From positions 1,302,001-1,366,000 of the forward strand of contig OZ176052.1 in NCBI GenBank assembly GCA_964247055.1: a DNA stretch of 64,000 nt, read 5' to 3'. This stretch comes from Paragordius varius (lineage: Eukaryota > Nematomorpha). Shown here one piece after another: positions 29,955-42,129 of this stretch; the stretch's first letter is position 1, and each line of letters begins with the position of its first letter. The notes under the pieces were generated by a model. That model had not been told where the DNA came from and did not search any database. It was given only the letters and a program-made list of their open reading frames with translations. Position numbers and translations under genes: made by a program.

Positions 29955-30111
29955 TGTCTAGATAATTTCCTAATCCGCGTAATTTTTATAAGTAAATATT
30001 TTAAATGATATATGATAATATATATGCATAAAATCTATTAAATAATTAGATTGACGTAATATACTCTTAACAAAATTGAATCTTGAAATTTTATATTGAA
30101 TTATCTAGACA
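29955..30111. mobile_element. Possible 157-bp MITE with 13-bp inverted ends
   Basis: TGTCTAGATAATT at 29,955-29,967 is repeated as its exact reverse complement at 30,099-30,111. The interior is AT-rich and without an open frame. There is no clear target-site duplication, so the exact boundaries and class are unknown. Confidence 0.35.
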
Positions 30112-30285
30112 GAAAGCTTATATAAATTAGTTTTTGAATAAAAAGATAAATGGATTTAACAAAAAATTGCTATTTAATCACAAATTTTAACACTCCACAT
30201 TGAATACTAATCTTAGAAGCAAACAATGTAAAAAGAAATGTTAACTTAACATAAAAGCTAAAAATACCAGATTTATCTTTTGTAC

Positions 30286-30309
30286 ATATATATATATATA
30301 TATATATAT
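30286..30309. repeat. (AT)n microsatellite
   Basis: About 12 uninterrupted AT dinucleotides followed by TTTATAT. Confidence 0.9.
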
Positions 30310-30396
30310 TTATATCTATTCATTTGTTCATTATTTTTATATAATAAAACTTTACATCCATTTTTAAAATAATCTATCTTCATTTATGCTTTAAAC

Positions 30397-30692
30397 CAGG
30401 GATCAAAACAATAGCTTTGCGGGTCCCATTTTTTAGTGAGAAAATTGGGCGGGTGGTATTTGAAATATATGTGCGCATTCAAAATAATTACAATTAAGCA
30501 TAAGCCTGTAAAATATTACAATATAATAATTCTTTATAGTTTTTGCCAATTTAGATTTATTTATAAAAATTGTTTGAAAAATATCAATTTTAATATTTTA
30601 TGAGCATATTTTTGCAAACTATGCCAAAATTTTCGCGGGCCGTACATAAAGTATTGAAGGGGCGCATGGCGCTCGGTTATCTAATACCCCTG
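30397..30692 (+). mobile_element. hAT-like MITE, 296 bp, full length
   Basis: Runs from CAGGGATCAAAACAATAGC with TTTGCGGGTCCCATTTTTT to GCGGGCCGTACATAAAG, then GGCGCATGGCGCTCGG and TAATACCCCTG. The ends form imperfect inverted repeats (CAGGGAT / CAGGGGT in reverse). The G+C-rich subterminal 'gcgggcc' blocks around an AT-rich core are typical of non-autonomous hAT elements. Flanking octamers CTTTAAAC and ATTTATAG agree at five of eight positions, consistent with an eroded 8-bp target duplication. No transposase is encoded. Copies or fragments: 28,412-28,550 and 61,197-61,467. Confidence 0.8.
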
Positions 30693-31561
30693 ATTTATAG
30701 AATTATTGTTTTTTTTAAAAATTAAAAAAACTGCCATATTTCTATTATGGACTGAGGAAGTTTGCAACCATAGGTTCTTAAAATATAAAAGCTTCCTTAC
30801 CTAACTTTTTGCGACAATTATATTTTAAAAAATTTTTTATATTCACAACTTATTCATATTTGTGTATTTTATCTCCGTCAAATTCAATATAAATTAATTA
30901 AAATATAGAAACATAGTTTAATTAACACTTCATTACCTTTTCACTTTTTTGTCCTAGTTTACATTTTGGGGTAGTTTTATATCGCAGAGCTCAATTTATA
31001 AATAAACTACAATTTTGAAAGTTATTTTACATAAATAACAAATATTCTTCTTAAGTATTAGATAAAAACCCTATATTTTATACAATTTGTGACTAACAAA
31101 GCCTAAAATTGTGAAAGCTCCCAAACACGATTGAAATGAACAGCTGTTATAAATATCAAAATATATTTAGTTTTGGTAAAATGTAGACTGAAGCTTTTTC
31201 AGTTAATTATTTACAAATTTTAACCATAATATACAATTAACCAGTTGCATTAGCTATTTAAAATAATATTGAAAAAAATGGCGGGTTAAGTTTGAAATGA
31301 GAATGTTTATATAATTTTACATTTTTAAAAATTTTTTTTTGTATAATGTGTCTAAAAATCTAAAGAACGAATTTTTAAATTCGGTACCTATTCCTTTTAA
31401 GATATTTAAATTTCAAATGGCACTATTTTTATATATAACTACTCCAAAAGGTAATGGAGTGTTAATATTACTACACATATCACGTTTTTTATTTAAAGAG
31501 GCTTCAATAGTTTTTTTCTCGTTTTGTATATATGCTAGATTCTATTAAAGAGTGTTGTAAT
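30693..31561. other. AT-rich intergenic sequence, nothing recognised
   Basis: I see no gene or repeat. The 69-codon plus-strand frame at 31,339-31,548 is F/I/K-rich, as expected of chance frames in AT-rich DNA, and it runs up to the foldback element. Confidence 0.5.
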
Positions 31562-32005
31562 TATGTTATTTGCTCATGGGTGTTATTGAACATTTAAAGG
31601 TGGTCTTTTAACTATTTTGTTTTGTTTTAACTTTTATCAATCAAATCCTATATCATTATTTTTTCATAAACTATTTTTTATATTTAATATAATCAATCAA
31701 TAATCAACTTTTAATCATTAAGAAACCGTATATCTTCATTAAATTCTTAAATTATTATAGATATTTATATAATTTAAATACGTAATTTGAAAAAAATATA
31801 AGTTATTTAGGTTATTATTTACATTTTCTCATTAAATTATATAATAATGTATTAAATTGGTAGGTTTTTAAATAAAAAAAAAATAGGTTAAAAATAAATG
31901 TAAAAACTATGGTTAAATCAAAACTTATAGGTAAAAACTAAATATAGTGTTTAAGGATGGCACTTATAAAATGTTCAAGGAGCGACTTAAAGTGTAAATG
32001 ATATA
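31562..32005 (-). mobile_element. Foldback MITE, ~444 bp (second member of family)
   Basis: Related in reverse orientation to the element at 53,542-54,142. The left end ATGTTATTTGCTCATGGGTG corresponds to that family's ACCATTTGCACTT end. The interior shares TTTTAACTTTTATCAATCAA (31,626) and AGAAACCGTATATCTTCATT (31,720). The right end reads TGTTCAAGGAGCGACTTAAA, then GTGTAAATGATATA. It has only one or two of the 21-bp subrepeats seen at the ends of the other member. No coding capacity. Confidence 0.75.
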
Positions 32006-32242
32006 TATTTAACATCTTATACAAACAATTATTTTAGATATATCGATATATTTTACTGTTAAAAAATATTTTTTTCGGGATTAAATATATTGCCAAAAAA
32101 TAAAACCATTATTTATATATTTTTATTAGAAAAAAAAACATCTTATAAACATCGTTTAATTGGGAAATGTAAAAATCTTGACAATTTAACGAATTTATAA
32201 ATAAGATTAAATTTTATTAAATGTTTTTTAATTAATTATATT

Positions 32243-32705
32243 AGAGTCACCATCCAAAAATTTGCCCTATTTTTTGGCTAGAAACAAATTTATTTCACTT
32301 CCCATCAGTTTATTTTAAAAAAATGTTCAATTCACGCAATATCACACAAATTGGAAATATACAAGGCGATATTTGGGTAATTTTTAAATATTTTTTCTAA
32401 GGTTGAAATGATTCTTTACCAAAAGGACTTTGGGTTAAAACCATATCTTATCTATATAATAACTTTATAAAAAATTTAACCATATATTGTAATTTAATGC
32501 ATTGGAATTGGATAAAGATGTTGTTAAAGATAATTTTCTCAATATATGTCCGAAGGATTTACACACAATAATGAATATTGCCAAAAATTGACATTTGGGA
32601 ATTTGGGTTCAAGAGTTAATTCAATTTTTTATAGCAATTCTAGTTTTATATATATGTATTACATTTTTTATAATTTATTTATATATTGTTTATTATTAAA
32701 TATGT
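32243..32705 (+). repeat. Diverged ~600-bp tandem duplication, unit 1
   Basis: Unit 1 shares a series of blocks with unit 2 in the same order: CCAAAAATTTGCCCTATTTT, ACGCAATATCACACAAAT, CAAGGCGATATTTGGGTAAT, AACCATATATTGTA, GGAATTGGATAAAG, TATTGCCAAAAATTGACATT, and TGTATTACATTTTTTATAA. Individual blocks are 85-95% alike but are separated by unaligned AT-rich stretches. No frame stays open in both units. Confidence 0.8.
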
Positions 32706-32867
32706 AACATATAACTTGAAAATTAAATTTAGAAAAGCATGTTTAGATATATCTGCAACATTGAAAATTGATTTTAGAAGTTTAAAAAATATGATGTAAA
32801 AATCATATCACAAAATTATTACATTACCAATTTATGCATAAGGATTCAATTAATTTTAAATTTATAC

Positions 32868-33395
32868 TAGATTGACCACCCAAAAATTTGCACTATTTTG
32901 TGGCTTGAAACAAATGCTGCCCATCAGATTCTCATGAAAAATTTATATACACACGCAATATCACACAAATAGAAAATATGCAAGGCGATATTTGGGTAAT
33001 TATTGATTTTGTAATTTTCCTATCTCTTTTTATATAGAAATGATTTTTTGCCAAAAGTTTTTACCACTAACATTAGTGTATAAAAGTTATTTCAATTATT
33101 TAATTTTAAATTATATAAAATTAATACAATGTTTATTTTAGGGCAAAACTTTTATTTTCTAAATAACCATATATAGTATCATAACGTATAGGAATTCGAT
33201 AAAGGGGTTAAAGATTAATGTCAATATGTTTGAAATTTACAGTGCAAACTCAAGTCAAAAATATTGCCAAAAAATTGACATTAAGGGAATTTGGTTCCAA
33301 GAATTAACGCAAATTTTATATGACAAATGATTTTAGTTTTATAATGTGTTACATTTTTTATAATTTATTTTTATATATCATTTAAATACCATCAA
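32868..33395 (+). repeat. Diverged ~600-bp tandem duplication, unit 2
   Basis: Same series of blocks as unit 1: CCCAAAAATTTGCACTATTT, ACGCAATATCACACAAAT, CAAGGCGATATTTGGGTAAT, AACCATATATAGTA, GGAATTCGATAAAG, TATTGCCAAAAAATTGACAT, and TGTGTTACATTTTTTATAA. It carries a ~90-bp AT-rich insertion after the CAAGGCGATATTTGG block. Confidence 0.8.
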
Positions 33396-33521
33396 AATAT
33401 TGTAATAATGCATCAATACAAATAATTTATCGCATCGTATATTATTATAATACAAAAGTAATAAATTGGATCAAGAATAATAATTATTTTTTATTGTTTC
33501 GGTTTAATTTCCGTAGTTAAC

Positions 33522-33647
33522 ATGTTGATTTTGACCGTTATTTCGCTGTATATGAGAAGATCATTGTGGAGTTTAAGACTTCCTACTCTTTTTGCTGTAT
33601 TTGGGATTCCTCACGTTTGCCAGATTAATGTTACAACATGCCAATAA
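33522..33647 (+). other. Small G+C-richer island with a 41-codon open frame
   Basis: The plus strand is open from ATG to TAA for 41 codons (MLILTVISLYMRRSLWSLRL, then PTLFAVFGIPHVCQ). The minus strand over 33,650-33,580 also reads like protein (NINLANVRNPKYSKKSRKS, then stop). Composition is distinctly less AT-biased than the flanks. I cannot decide the strand. The NLAN...KKSRK run resembles NLAN...SRKK in the exon-like block at 34,320-34,398, so this may be another copy of that decayed exon. Confidence 0.2.
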
Positions 33648-33946
33648 ATATATTAACTTCTTTTAATTTTAATTTTTCTAACCATTGAATCTACATAACC
33701 GTTTGTAATCTATTAGAGACATAATAAAATATGACATAGTTTTAATATTATGGGATATATTGTAGGTTTTATTTGGTGATATTCTGATTTTATAACCTCC
33801 AATAGAATAAATTTATATTAATCGTATCGTATACAATGGGCTAGTTTTTATTAAAATGAAGTAGAAACAGGGTTTTTATTAACAAAAACAAATTAAAAAC
33901 TAAATTTAACTTTAGTTTTAAATGAAACAATTATATGTAAATTATC

Positions 33947-34765
33947 TTATATGTTAACTTGAGTTTGCAAAAGTTTCATAGTTTCTTCCAGGGCTTTGAT
34001 TTCTTGAGGCAAACTTACAATGTTTGAGTTGAGTTTTGCATTATCTTTGGGGGCTATTTCAAACTGTTTTCCACCCTAATCCAATTGAGCAATTAATTCT
34101 ATTAAATTAAAATGGAATATTTTTACATATAAATTGACATAAGAAATATAAATAGATATATGTCATATTTATTCAGTTTTAAGACTTTTTGATTAATATA
34201 ATATTTGACTACGCTAAATTTGTAATTAGATAAATTTTATGCCTTTAAATACTTAAGGATCAAAATTTTTTCAATATTTTGCTTTAACAAATTAATTTAA
34301 AAAACTTACATAATTTTACCTTATATTTTGATACTTTTTTTCGACTCCTTGGTCAATGTTAATTTGTTGATTTACTGTTTGCTAAGTTTTCACGCGATCT
34401 AAAAAATTTTAATTAGATATAAAAAGACATAATTATAATAATACTGTAAACATCCCTAGTATTGACTATAATGTAAATATATATTTCATTAATACCTAAT
34501 AGGTATTTAGGCAAAAAAAGATATATTTTTTTCATAGATAAAGTATCCATTATAACCAATAATGCTTTCATTATAAAAGTTTCCTGATAATGCGTATCAT
34601 CATGCCTGACTTAAACCTTTACTAATAAAAAATTAATAGCCTATTCGTATATTTTTTAAGCCAAAAAAACAATATTGATAGTGCATTAAATTGTTTACGT
34701 ACATTTCTAATTTTTAGAGGCGTCAAAATTTATAACACTATTCATCTCATTCAGAAGTTCATATT
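33947..34765 (-). pseudogene. Decayed multi-exon gene fragment (weakly borealin-like)
   Basis: Three exon-like blocks lie in order on the minus strand. (i) 34,765-34,703, after an acceptor CACACAG, reads YELLNEMNSVINFDASKN, then an in-frame TAG. (ii) 34,398-34,320, after TTTTTTAG, reads SRENLANSKSTN, two in-frame stops, then PRSRKKVSKYK, and ends at AAG/GTAAAA. (iii) 34,075-33,947, after GGATTAG, is open to TAA: GGKQFEIAPKDNAKLNS, then NIVSLPQEIKALEETMKLLQ, ending TQVNI. Blocks ii and iii join in frame (phase 0). Block iii has the spacing of the C-terminal dimerisation region of borealin (Gly-Gly, hydrophobics, Leu-Pro/Asp-x-Glu, then a leucine helix). That is memory-based resemblance, not a search result. 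The stops suggest a pseudogene; block iii alone could be a live terminal exon. Confidence 0.3.
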
Positions 34766-37700
34766 CTGTGTGTCAATATTCTTATCGCGTTTAAATTAAT
34801 TTAAATCAAACAGTAACATCATGATTAAAAAGACAACAACGGTAAAAGCCTAATATTTTCTTTATATAACGATTTATTATTTTTAACCAACCTATATGAT
34901 AACACTGTAAAAATATAATTGAATGTTTGACCAAATTATATCGCTATCCTATTTGTTTAAATAATCGGTTATTTTAAATCATTACCAGTCAACACCTATA
35001 GTTGCCTAAAGGATTTCAAAAATTATTCCAATCATCATCTAGTCAACAGCAATGATCTTTTACTTTTTTAAATTTTCAAAAAATATACTATATTATACAT
35101 TATATAAGAATATCAATCTCAACCAGTCAAACCTATAAAACTTAGTTGTCTAAAATTTTAAAATTATATTTTGTAACTTCAATTTAAAATGAACAATAAT
35201 CCTATACCAACCAGTTAAGACATAAAATATTAAATAACTAATCCAATCTATATATTATAATTTGCTTTTAATTAGGAATATGGAATAATAATCCAATCAT
35301 CCACCAGACACCTAAAATTTTATGTTGCTTGTTCAAGAATTTAAAAGTTAAATTATAATATACCTCTAATTAGGAGTTTTGAACCATGATTTAATCATCA
35401 ACCAAACACCTAAAATAATAACCTACTTGTCCAAGAATCTAAATATTGTATTATAATATACCTTTGATCTAGAATATCGAAAAATAATCCAATAATTGAC
35501 ACTTTACTACCTAAATTAACCTGTCAAAAATTTCAAAAAGTATACTATTATATCAGTCAACACCTAACTAGTCTAAAAAAATTAAATTTATATTATAATC
35601 CTTATGTAGGAATATCGAACAATATTTTAACCGACCAGGACACCTATATAATCTTTGTTGAGGAATCAGAAAATTAATAATTAAGATCGATCAATATATT
35701 TCAATCATTTGTCTAAAATTTCAAAAATTATATTATAATATACTTTTAAATAGGAATATCGAACATTATTACAATCAACCAGTCAACACCTCTAATATTA
35801 ACTTATTTTTCAAAAATTATATTATAACTTTTTGTTAGGAATTTCGATATTCCAATCTCCACCAGTCAACACCTATAATAACTTAGTTATCTAAAATATC
35901 AAAAATTAAATTATAATATACTTTTAATTAGGAATATCGAACATTATTCCAATCAACCAGTCAACACCTTATATATTAACTTGTCAAAAAAATCAAAAAT
36001 TATATTATAATATGCTTTTTGATAAAATATCGATTTCCAATATCCACAGTCAACACCTATAATAACTTAGTTTCCTAAAATTTCAAAAATATTTTAATAC
36101 ACTTTAGATTGGGAATATTGAACAATATTCCATTCAACCAGTCAACACCTATATTATTAACTTATTTGTCAAAAATTTTAAAAATTATATTATAATATGC
36201 TTTTTATGAATATCGATATTCCATTCTCAACCAGTCAACACCTACAATACCATAGTTGCCTAAATTTTTAAAAATTATCCGGTTAATCAACACCAATGAT
36301 ATCTTACTTCTTCTAAATTTACAGAAAACATATTATATTATACTTTAAGAATATCGAACAATAGTTCAATCCAACCAGTCAACACCTATAATAACTTAGT
36401 TGTCCAAAATTTTAAAAATTATATCATAATATTTATTCAGAAATGAACAATAATCCAATCACCAACTAGTTAAGACATAAAATATTACTTACTAGTCCAA
36501 TCTAAAATTATATTATAATTTACATTTAATTAGGAATATGGAATAATAATCATTCATACACCGGGTAACACCTAAAATATTGATTTGCTTGTTCAAGAAT
36601 CTAAAAATTATATTATAATATACCTCTAATTAAGAGTTTCGAACCATGATCTAATCACCCACCACTAAAACCTAGTTCTCCAAGAATCTAAATATTAGAT
36701 TATCATATACCTTTAATCTAGAATATCGAACAATAATCCATCCACCATTCACCTAATATAACTTACTTGCAAAAATTTTACTATGATATCAGTCAACACC
36801 TAAAATCTTAAATTACTCTAAAAAAATTTATATTATAATATCCTAATTAGGAATATCGTATAATACTCCAACCCAGTCAACACCTATGTTTTTGTCTGTT
36901 TGCCCAGGATTTATAAAATTAATAATTAAGAATGATCAATCCAATCACTTGTTTAAAACTTCAAAAAAATTTATTATATAATACTTTTAATTAGGAATAT
37001 AGAACAATATTTCAACCAGTCAACACCTCTATTAACTTACTTGTTAAAAATTTCAAATATTATAATATAATATGCTTTTTGTTAGGAATTTTGATATTAA
37101 CCCGTCAACACCCATAATAACTTATTACTTAAAATTTTAAAAATTATAATATAATTTGAATGAGGAATATAGAACATTATTCCAGTCAACAGCTCTAATA
37201 TTAACCTGTCGAAAATCTCAAAAATTATATTATAATATGCTTTTTGTTAGGAATTTCGATATTCCAATCTCAACCCGTCAGCTCCCATAATAACTTAGTT
37301 GCCTAAAATTTTAAAAATTATATTTTAATATACTTTTAAATGAGCGACAGTCAACACCTATAATTACTTTTCTAAACTGTCAAAAAATATATTATATTAT
37401 ACTTTATTTAAGGTATATCGACAATATTTCAATCTCAACCAGTCAACACCTATAATAACTTAGTTGTCCAAAATTTTAAAAATTATACTATAATATAACT
37501 TGATTTAGGAATGAACAATAATCCTTAAACAACCAATTTAGACATCTTACTTGTCCAATCTAAAAATTATATTATAATTTAGTTTTAATTAGGAATATGG
37601 ATCAATAATCCAATCATCCACCGGTTAACACCTAAAATATTAAGTTGCTTGTCCAATAATCCAAAAAATATATTATATTATACCTTTGATTCGGAATATC

Positions 37701-40700
37701 AAACAATAATCCAATCATCAACCTGCAATACCTAAAATTGTACTGTATTTATCCAAGAATCTACAAATTAAATTATCAAATACCTTTAATCTAGAATATC
37801 GAGCAATAATCCAACAATCCACCATTTTCGTCCTAAAATACCTTATTTGTCAAAAATCTAAGAAATTATACTATGATATCAGTCAACACCTAAAATTTAA
37901 ATATTTGTCTAAAATAATTTATATTTTATTATCTTAATAGGAATATCGAATGTTCCAACCGCCCAGTCAACACCTATAGTTTTATGTTTGTTGAGGAGTC
38001 ATAAAATTAATAATTAAGATCGATCAATATATTCCAATCACTTTTCTAAAACTTTAAAATTATATTATTATATGCTTTTTATTAGGATCCAACATTCCAA
38101 CCGACCAGTCAACACCTTCAATATTAATAATTGTCAAAAAATAAAATCATATGCTTTTTGTTGATAATTTCGATATTCCAATCTGAACCAGTCAACACCT
38201 ATAATAACTTAGGTGAAATTTCAAAAATTATATTATATAATACTTTTAATTAGGAATATTGAACATTATTCCCATTATCAATCAGTCAACACCAAAGACC
38301 TATAATATTACTAAACTTTCAAATAATATAATATATTATACTTTATTTAAGAATATCGAACAATATTTCAATCATCAACCAGTCAACACCTATAATAACT
38401 TAATTCAAATTTTCAAAAAAATACTATAATATAACTTTATTTTGGAATCAACAATCCAATCAACAACCAGTTAAGACATATATTAACATACTTGTCCAAT
38501 CTAAAAATTATATTATTTACTTTTAATTAAGGAATATGGAACATTAATCCAATCATCCACCAGTTAACACCTGAATATTAAGTTCCTTGTCTAAGAATCT
38601 ACAAATTAGATTATCATATACCTTTAATCTAGAATATCGAACAATAATCCAACAATCCACCATTTTCGTCCTAAAATACCTTACTTGTCAAAAATCAAAA
38701 TTATCCTATAATATCAGTCAACACCTAAAATTTAAATCTATTTGTCTAAAAAATTTATATTATTATATCTTAATTAGGAATATCGAATAATATTCCAACA
38801 ATCCAGTCAACACCTATAATTCTATGTTTGTTGAGGAATCATAAAATTAATAATTAAGATCGATCAATATATTCCAATCACTTTTCTAAAACCTCCAAAT
38901 TATATTATTTTACGCATTTATTAGAATCGAACAATATTCTAACTGACCAGTCAACACCTTTAATATTAATTTGTTAGGAATTTCGATATTCCAATTTCAA
39001 CCAGTCAATACCTATAATAACATAGGTAAAATATCAAAAAATATATTATATAATGCTTTTAATTAGGAATATCGAAAACTATTTCAATTATCAACCAGTC
39101 AACACCAAAGACCTCTAACATTTCTAAACTTTCAAATAATATAATATATTATACTTTATTTAAGAATATCGAACAATATAATATCATCAACCAGTCAACA
39201 CCTATAATAACTTAATTCAAATTTTCAAAAATAATACTATAATATAACTTTATTTTGGAATCAACAATCCAATCAACAACCAGTTAAGACATATATTAAC
39301 ATACTTGTTCAATCTAAAAATATATTATTATTTACTTTTAATTAGGGAATATGGAACATTAATCCAATCATCCACCAGTTAACACCTAAATTATTAAGTT
39401 ACTTGTCTAAGAATCTACAAATTAGATTATCATATACCTTTAATCTAGAATATCGAACAATAATCCAACAATCCACCATTTTCGTCCTAAAATACCTTAC
39501 TTGTCAAAAATCTCAAAAATTATACTATGATATCACTCAACATCTAAAATCTTAAATTATTTGTCTAAAAAATTTATATTATAATATCTTAATTAGGAAT
39601 ATCGAAAAACATTCCAACAGTCCAGTCAACACCTATAATTTTATGTTTGTTGAGGAATCATAAAATTAATAATTAAGATCGATCAATATATTCCAATCAC
39701 TTTTCTAAAACTTGAAAATTATATTATTATACGCATTTATTAGAATGGAACAATATTCTAACTGACCAGTCAACACCTTTAATATTAATAAATGTCAAAA
39801 ATTTTAAAAATCATAATATGCTTTTTGTTAAAAATTTCGATATTCCAATCTCAACCAGTCAACACCAAAGACCTCTAACATTTTTAAACTTTCAAATAAT
39901 ATAATATATTATACTTTATTTAAGAATATCGAACAATATAATCATCAACCAGTCAACACCTATAATAACTTAGTTCAAATTTTCAAAAATAATACTATAA
40001 TATAACTTTATTTAGGAATCAACAATCCAATCAACAACCTGTTAAGACATATATTAACATACTTGTGCAATCTAAAAATTATATTATTATTTACTTTTAA
40101 TTAGGGAATATTGAAAATTAATCCAATCATCCACCAGTTAAGACATATATTAACATACTTGTCCAATCTAAAAATTATATTATTATTTACTTTTAATTAG
40201 TGAATATGGAGAATTAATCCAATCATCCACCAATAACACCTAAATATTAAGTTGCTTGTCTAAGAATCTACAAATTAGAATATCATATACTTTTAATCTA
40301 GAATATCGAGCAATAATCCAATAATCCACCATTTACGTCCTAAAATAACTTACTTGTCAAAAATCTCAAAAATTATACTATAATATCAGTCAACACCTAA
40401 AATTTAACCTATTTGTCTAAAAAAATTTATATTTTAATATATTAATTAGGAATATCAAATTATATTCCAACCGACCAGTCAACACCTTAACCTGTTTGTC
40501 GAAGAATTATAAAATTAATAATTAAGTTGGATTAATATAAGAATCACTTGTCTAAAACTTTTAATAGTTATTATATAATACGCTTAATTAATATCGAACA
40601 ATATTCTAACCGACCAGTCAACACCTTTAATATTAAAGTTGTCAAAATTTTCAAAAATTATATGCTTTTTGTTAATCATTTCGATATCCAATCTCAACCA

Positions 40701-42129
40701 GTCAACACCTATATAAACTTAGTGAAATTTCAAAAATTATATTATATAATACTTTTAATTGGGAATATCGAACATTTTTCCAATTATCAACCAGTCAACA
40801 CCAAAGACCTCTAACATTTCCAAACTTTCAAATAATATAATATATTATACTTTATTTAGGAATATCGAACAATATAATCATCAACCAGTCAACACCTATA
40901 ATAATTTAGTTCAAATTTTCAAAAATAATACTATAATATAACTTTAATTAGGAATCAACAATCCAATCAACAACCAATTAAGACATATATTAACATACTT
41001 GTCCAATCTAAAAATTATATTATTATTTACTTTTAATTAGGGAATATGGAACATTCATCCAATCATCCACCAGTTACCTAAATTATTAAGTTGCTTGTCT
41101 AAGATCTACAAATTAGATTATCATATACCTTTAATCTAGAATATCGAGCAATAATCCAATAATCCACCATTTACGTCCTAAAATAACTTACTTGTCATAA
41201 ATCTCAAAAATTATACTATAATATCAGTCAACACCTAAAATATAAACTTATTTGTCAAAAAATTTTATATTTAAATATAATAATTAGGAATATCGAATAA
41301 TATTCCAATAGTCCAGTCAACACCTATAATTCTATGTTTGTTGAGGATTCATAAAATTAATAATTAATAACGATCAATATTTCCAATCACTTTTCTAAAA
41401 CTTCAAAATTATATTATTATACGCATTTTATTAGAATCGGAAAATATTCTAACTGACGAGTCAACACCTTTAATATAAATAAATGTCAAAATTTTAAAAA
41501 TTATAATATGCTTTTTGTTAGGAATTTCGATATTCCAATCTCAACCAGTCAACACCTATAATAACTTAGGTAAAATTTCAAAAAATATATTATATAATAC
41601 TTTTAGGGATATCGAACATTATTCCAATTATCCACCAGTCAACACCAAAGACCTCTAACATTTCTAACCTTTAAATAATATAATATATTATACTTTATTT
41701 AAGAATATCGAACATTATAATCATCAACCAGTCAACACCTATAATAACTTATTTGTCCAAAATTTTAAAAGTAATACTATAACATAACTTTATTTAGGAG
41801 TCAACGATCCAATCAATACCCAGTTAAGACATATATTAACATACTTGTCCAATCTAAAAATTATATTATTATTTACTTTTAATTAGGGATTATTGAACAT
41901 TAATCCAATCATCCACCAGAAAACACCGGAATTATTAAGTTGCTTGTCTAAAAATCTACAAATTAGATTATCATATACCTTTAATCTAGAAAATCGAACA
42001 ATAATCCAACAATCCACCATTTTCGTCCTAAAATACCTTACTTGTCAAAAATCTCAAAAATTATACTATGGTATCACTCAACATCTAAAATCTTAAATTA
42101 TTTGTCTAAAAAATTTATATTATAATACT

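Noticed and set aside
31339-31548. 69-codon plus-strand frame as a gene
   Set aside because: F/I/L/K-rich composition expected by chance in AT-rich DNA, no start context or splice partners, and no paralogue.
38587-42096. Plus-strand open frames of 60-88 codons in array 2 (for example 38,587-38,790, 40,548-40,814 and 41,893-42,096)
   Set aside because: They are translations of satellite monomers. Similar peptides recur only because the DNA repeats, and they are broken in neighbouring units.
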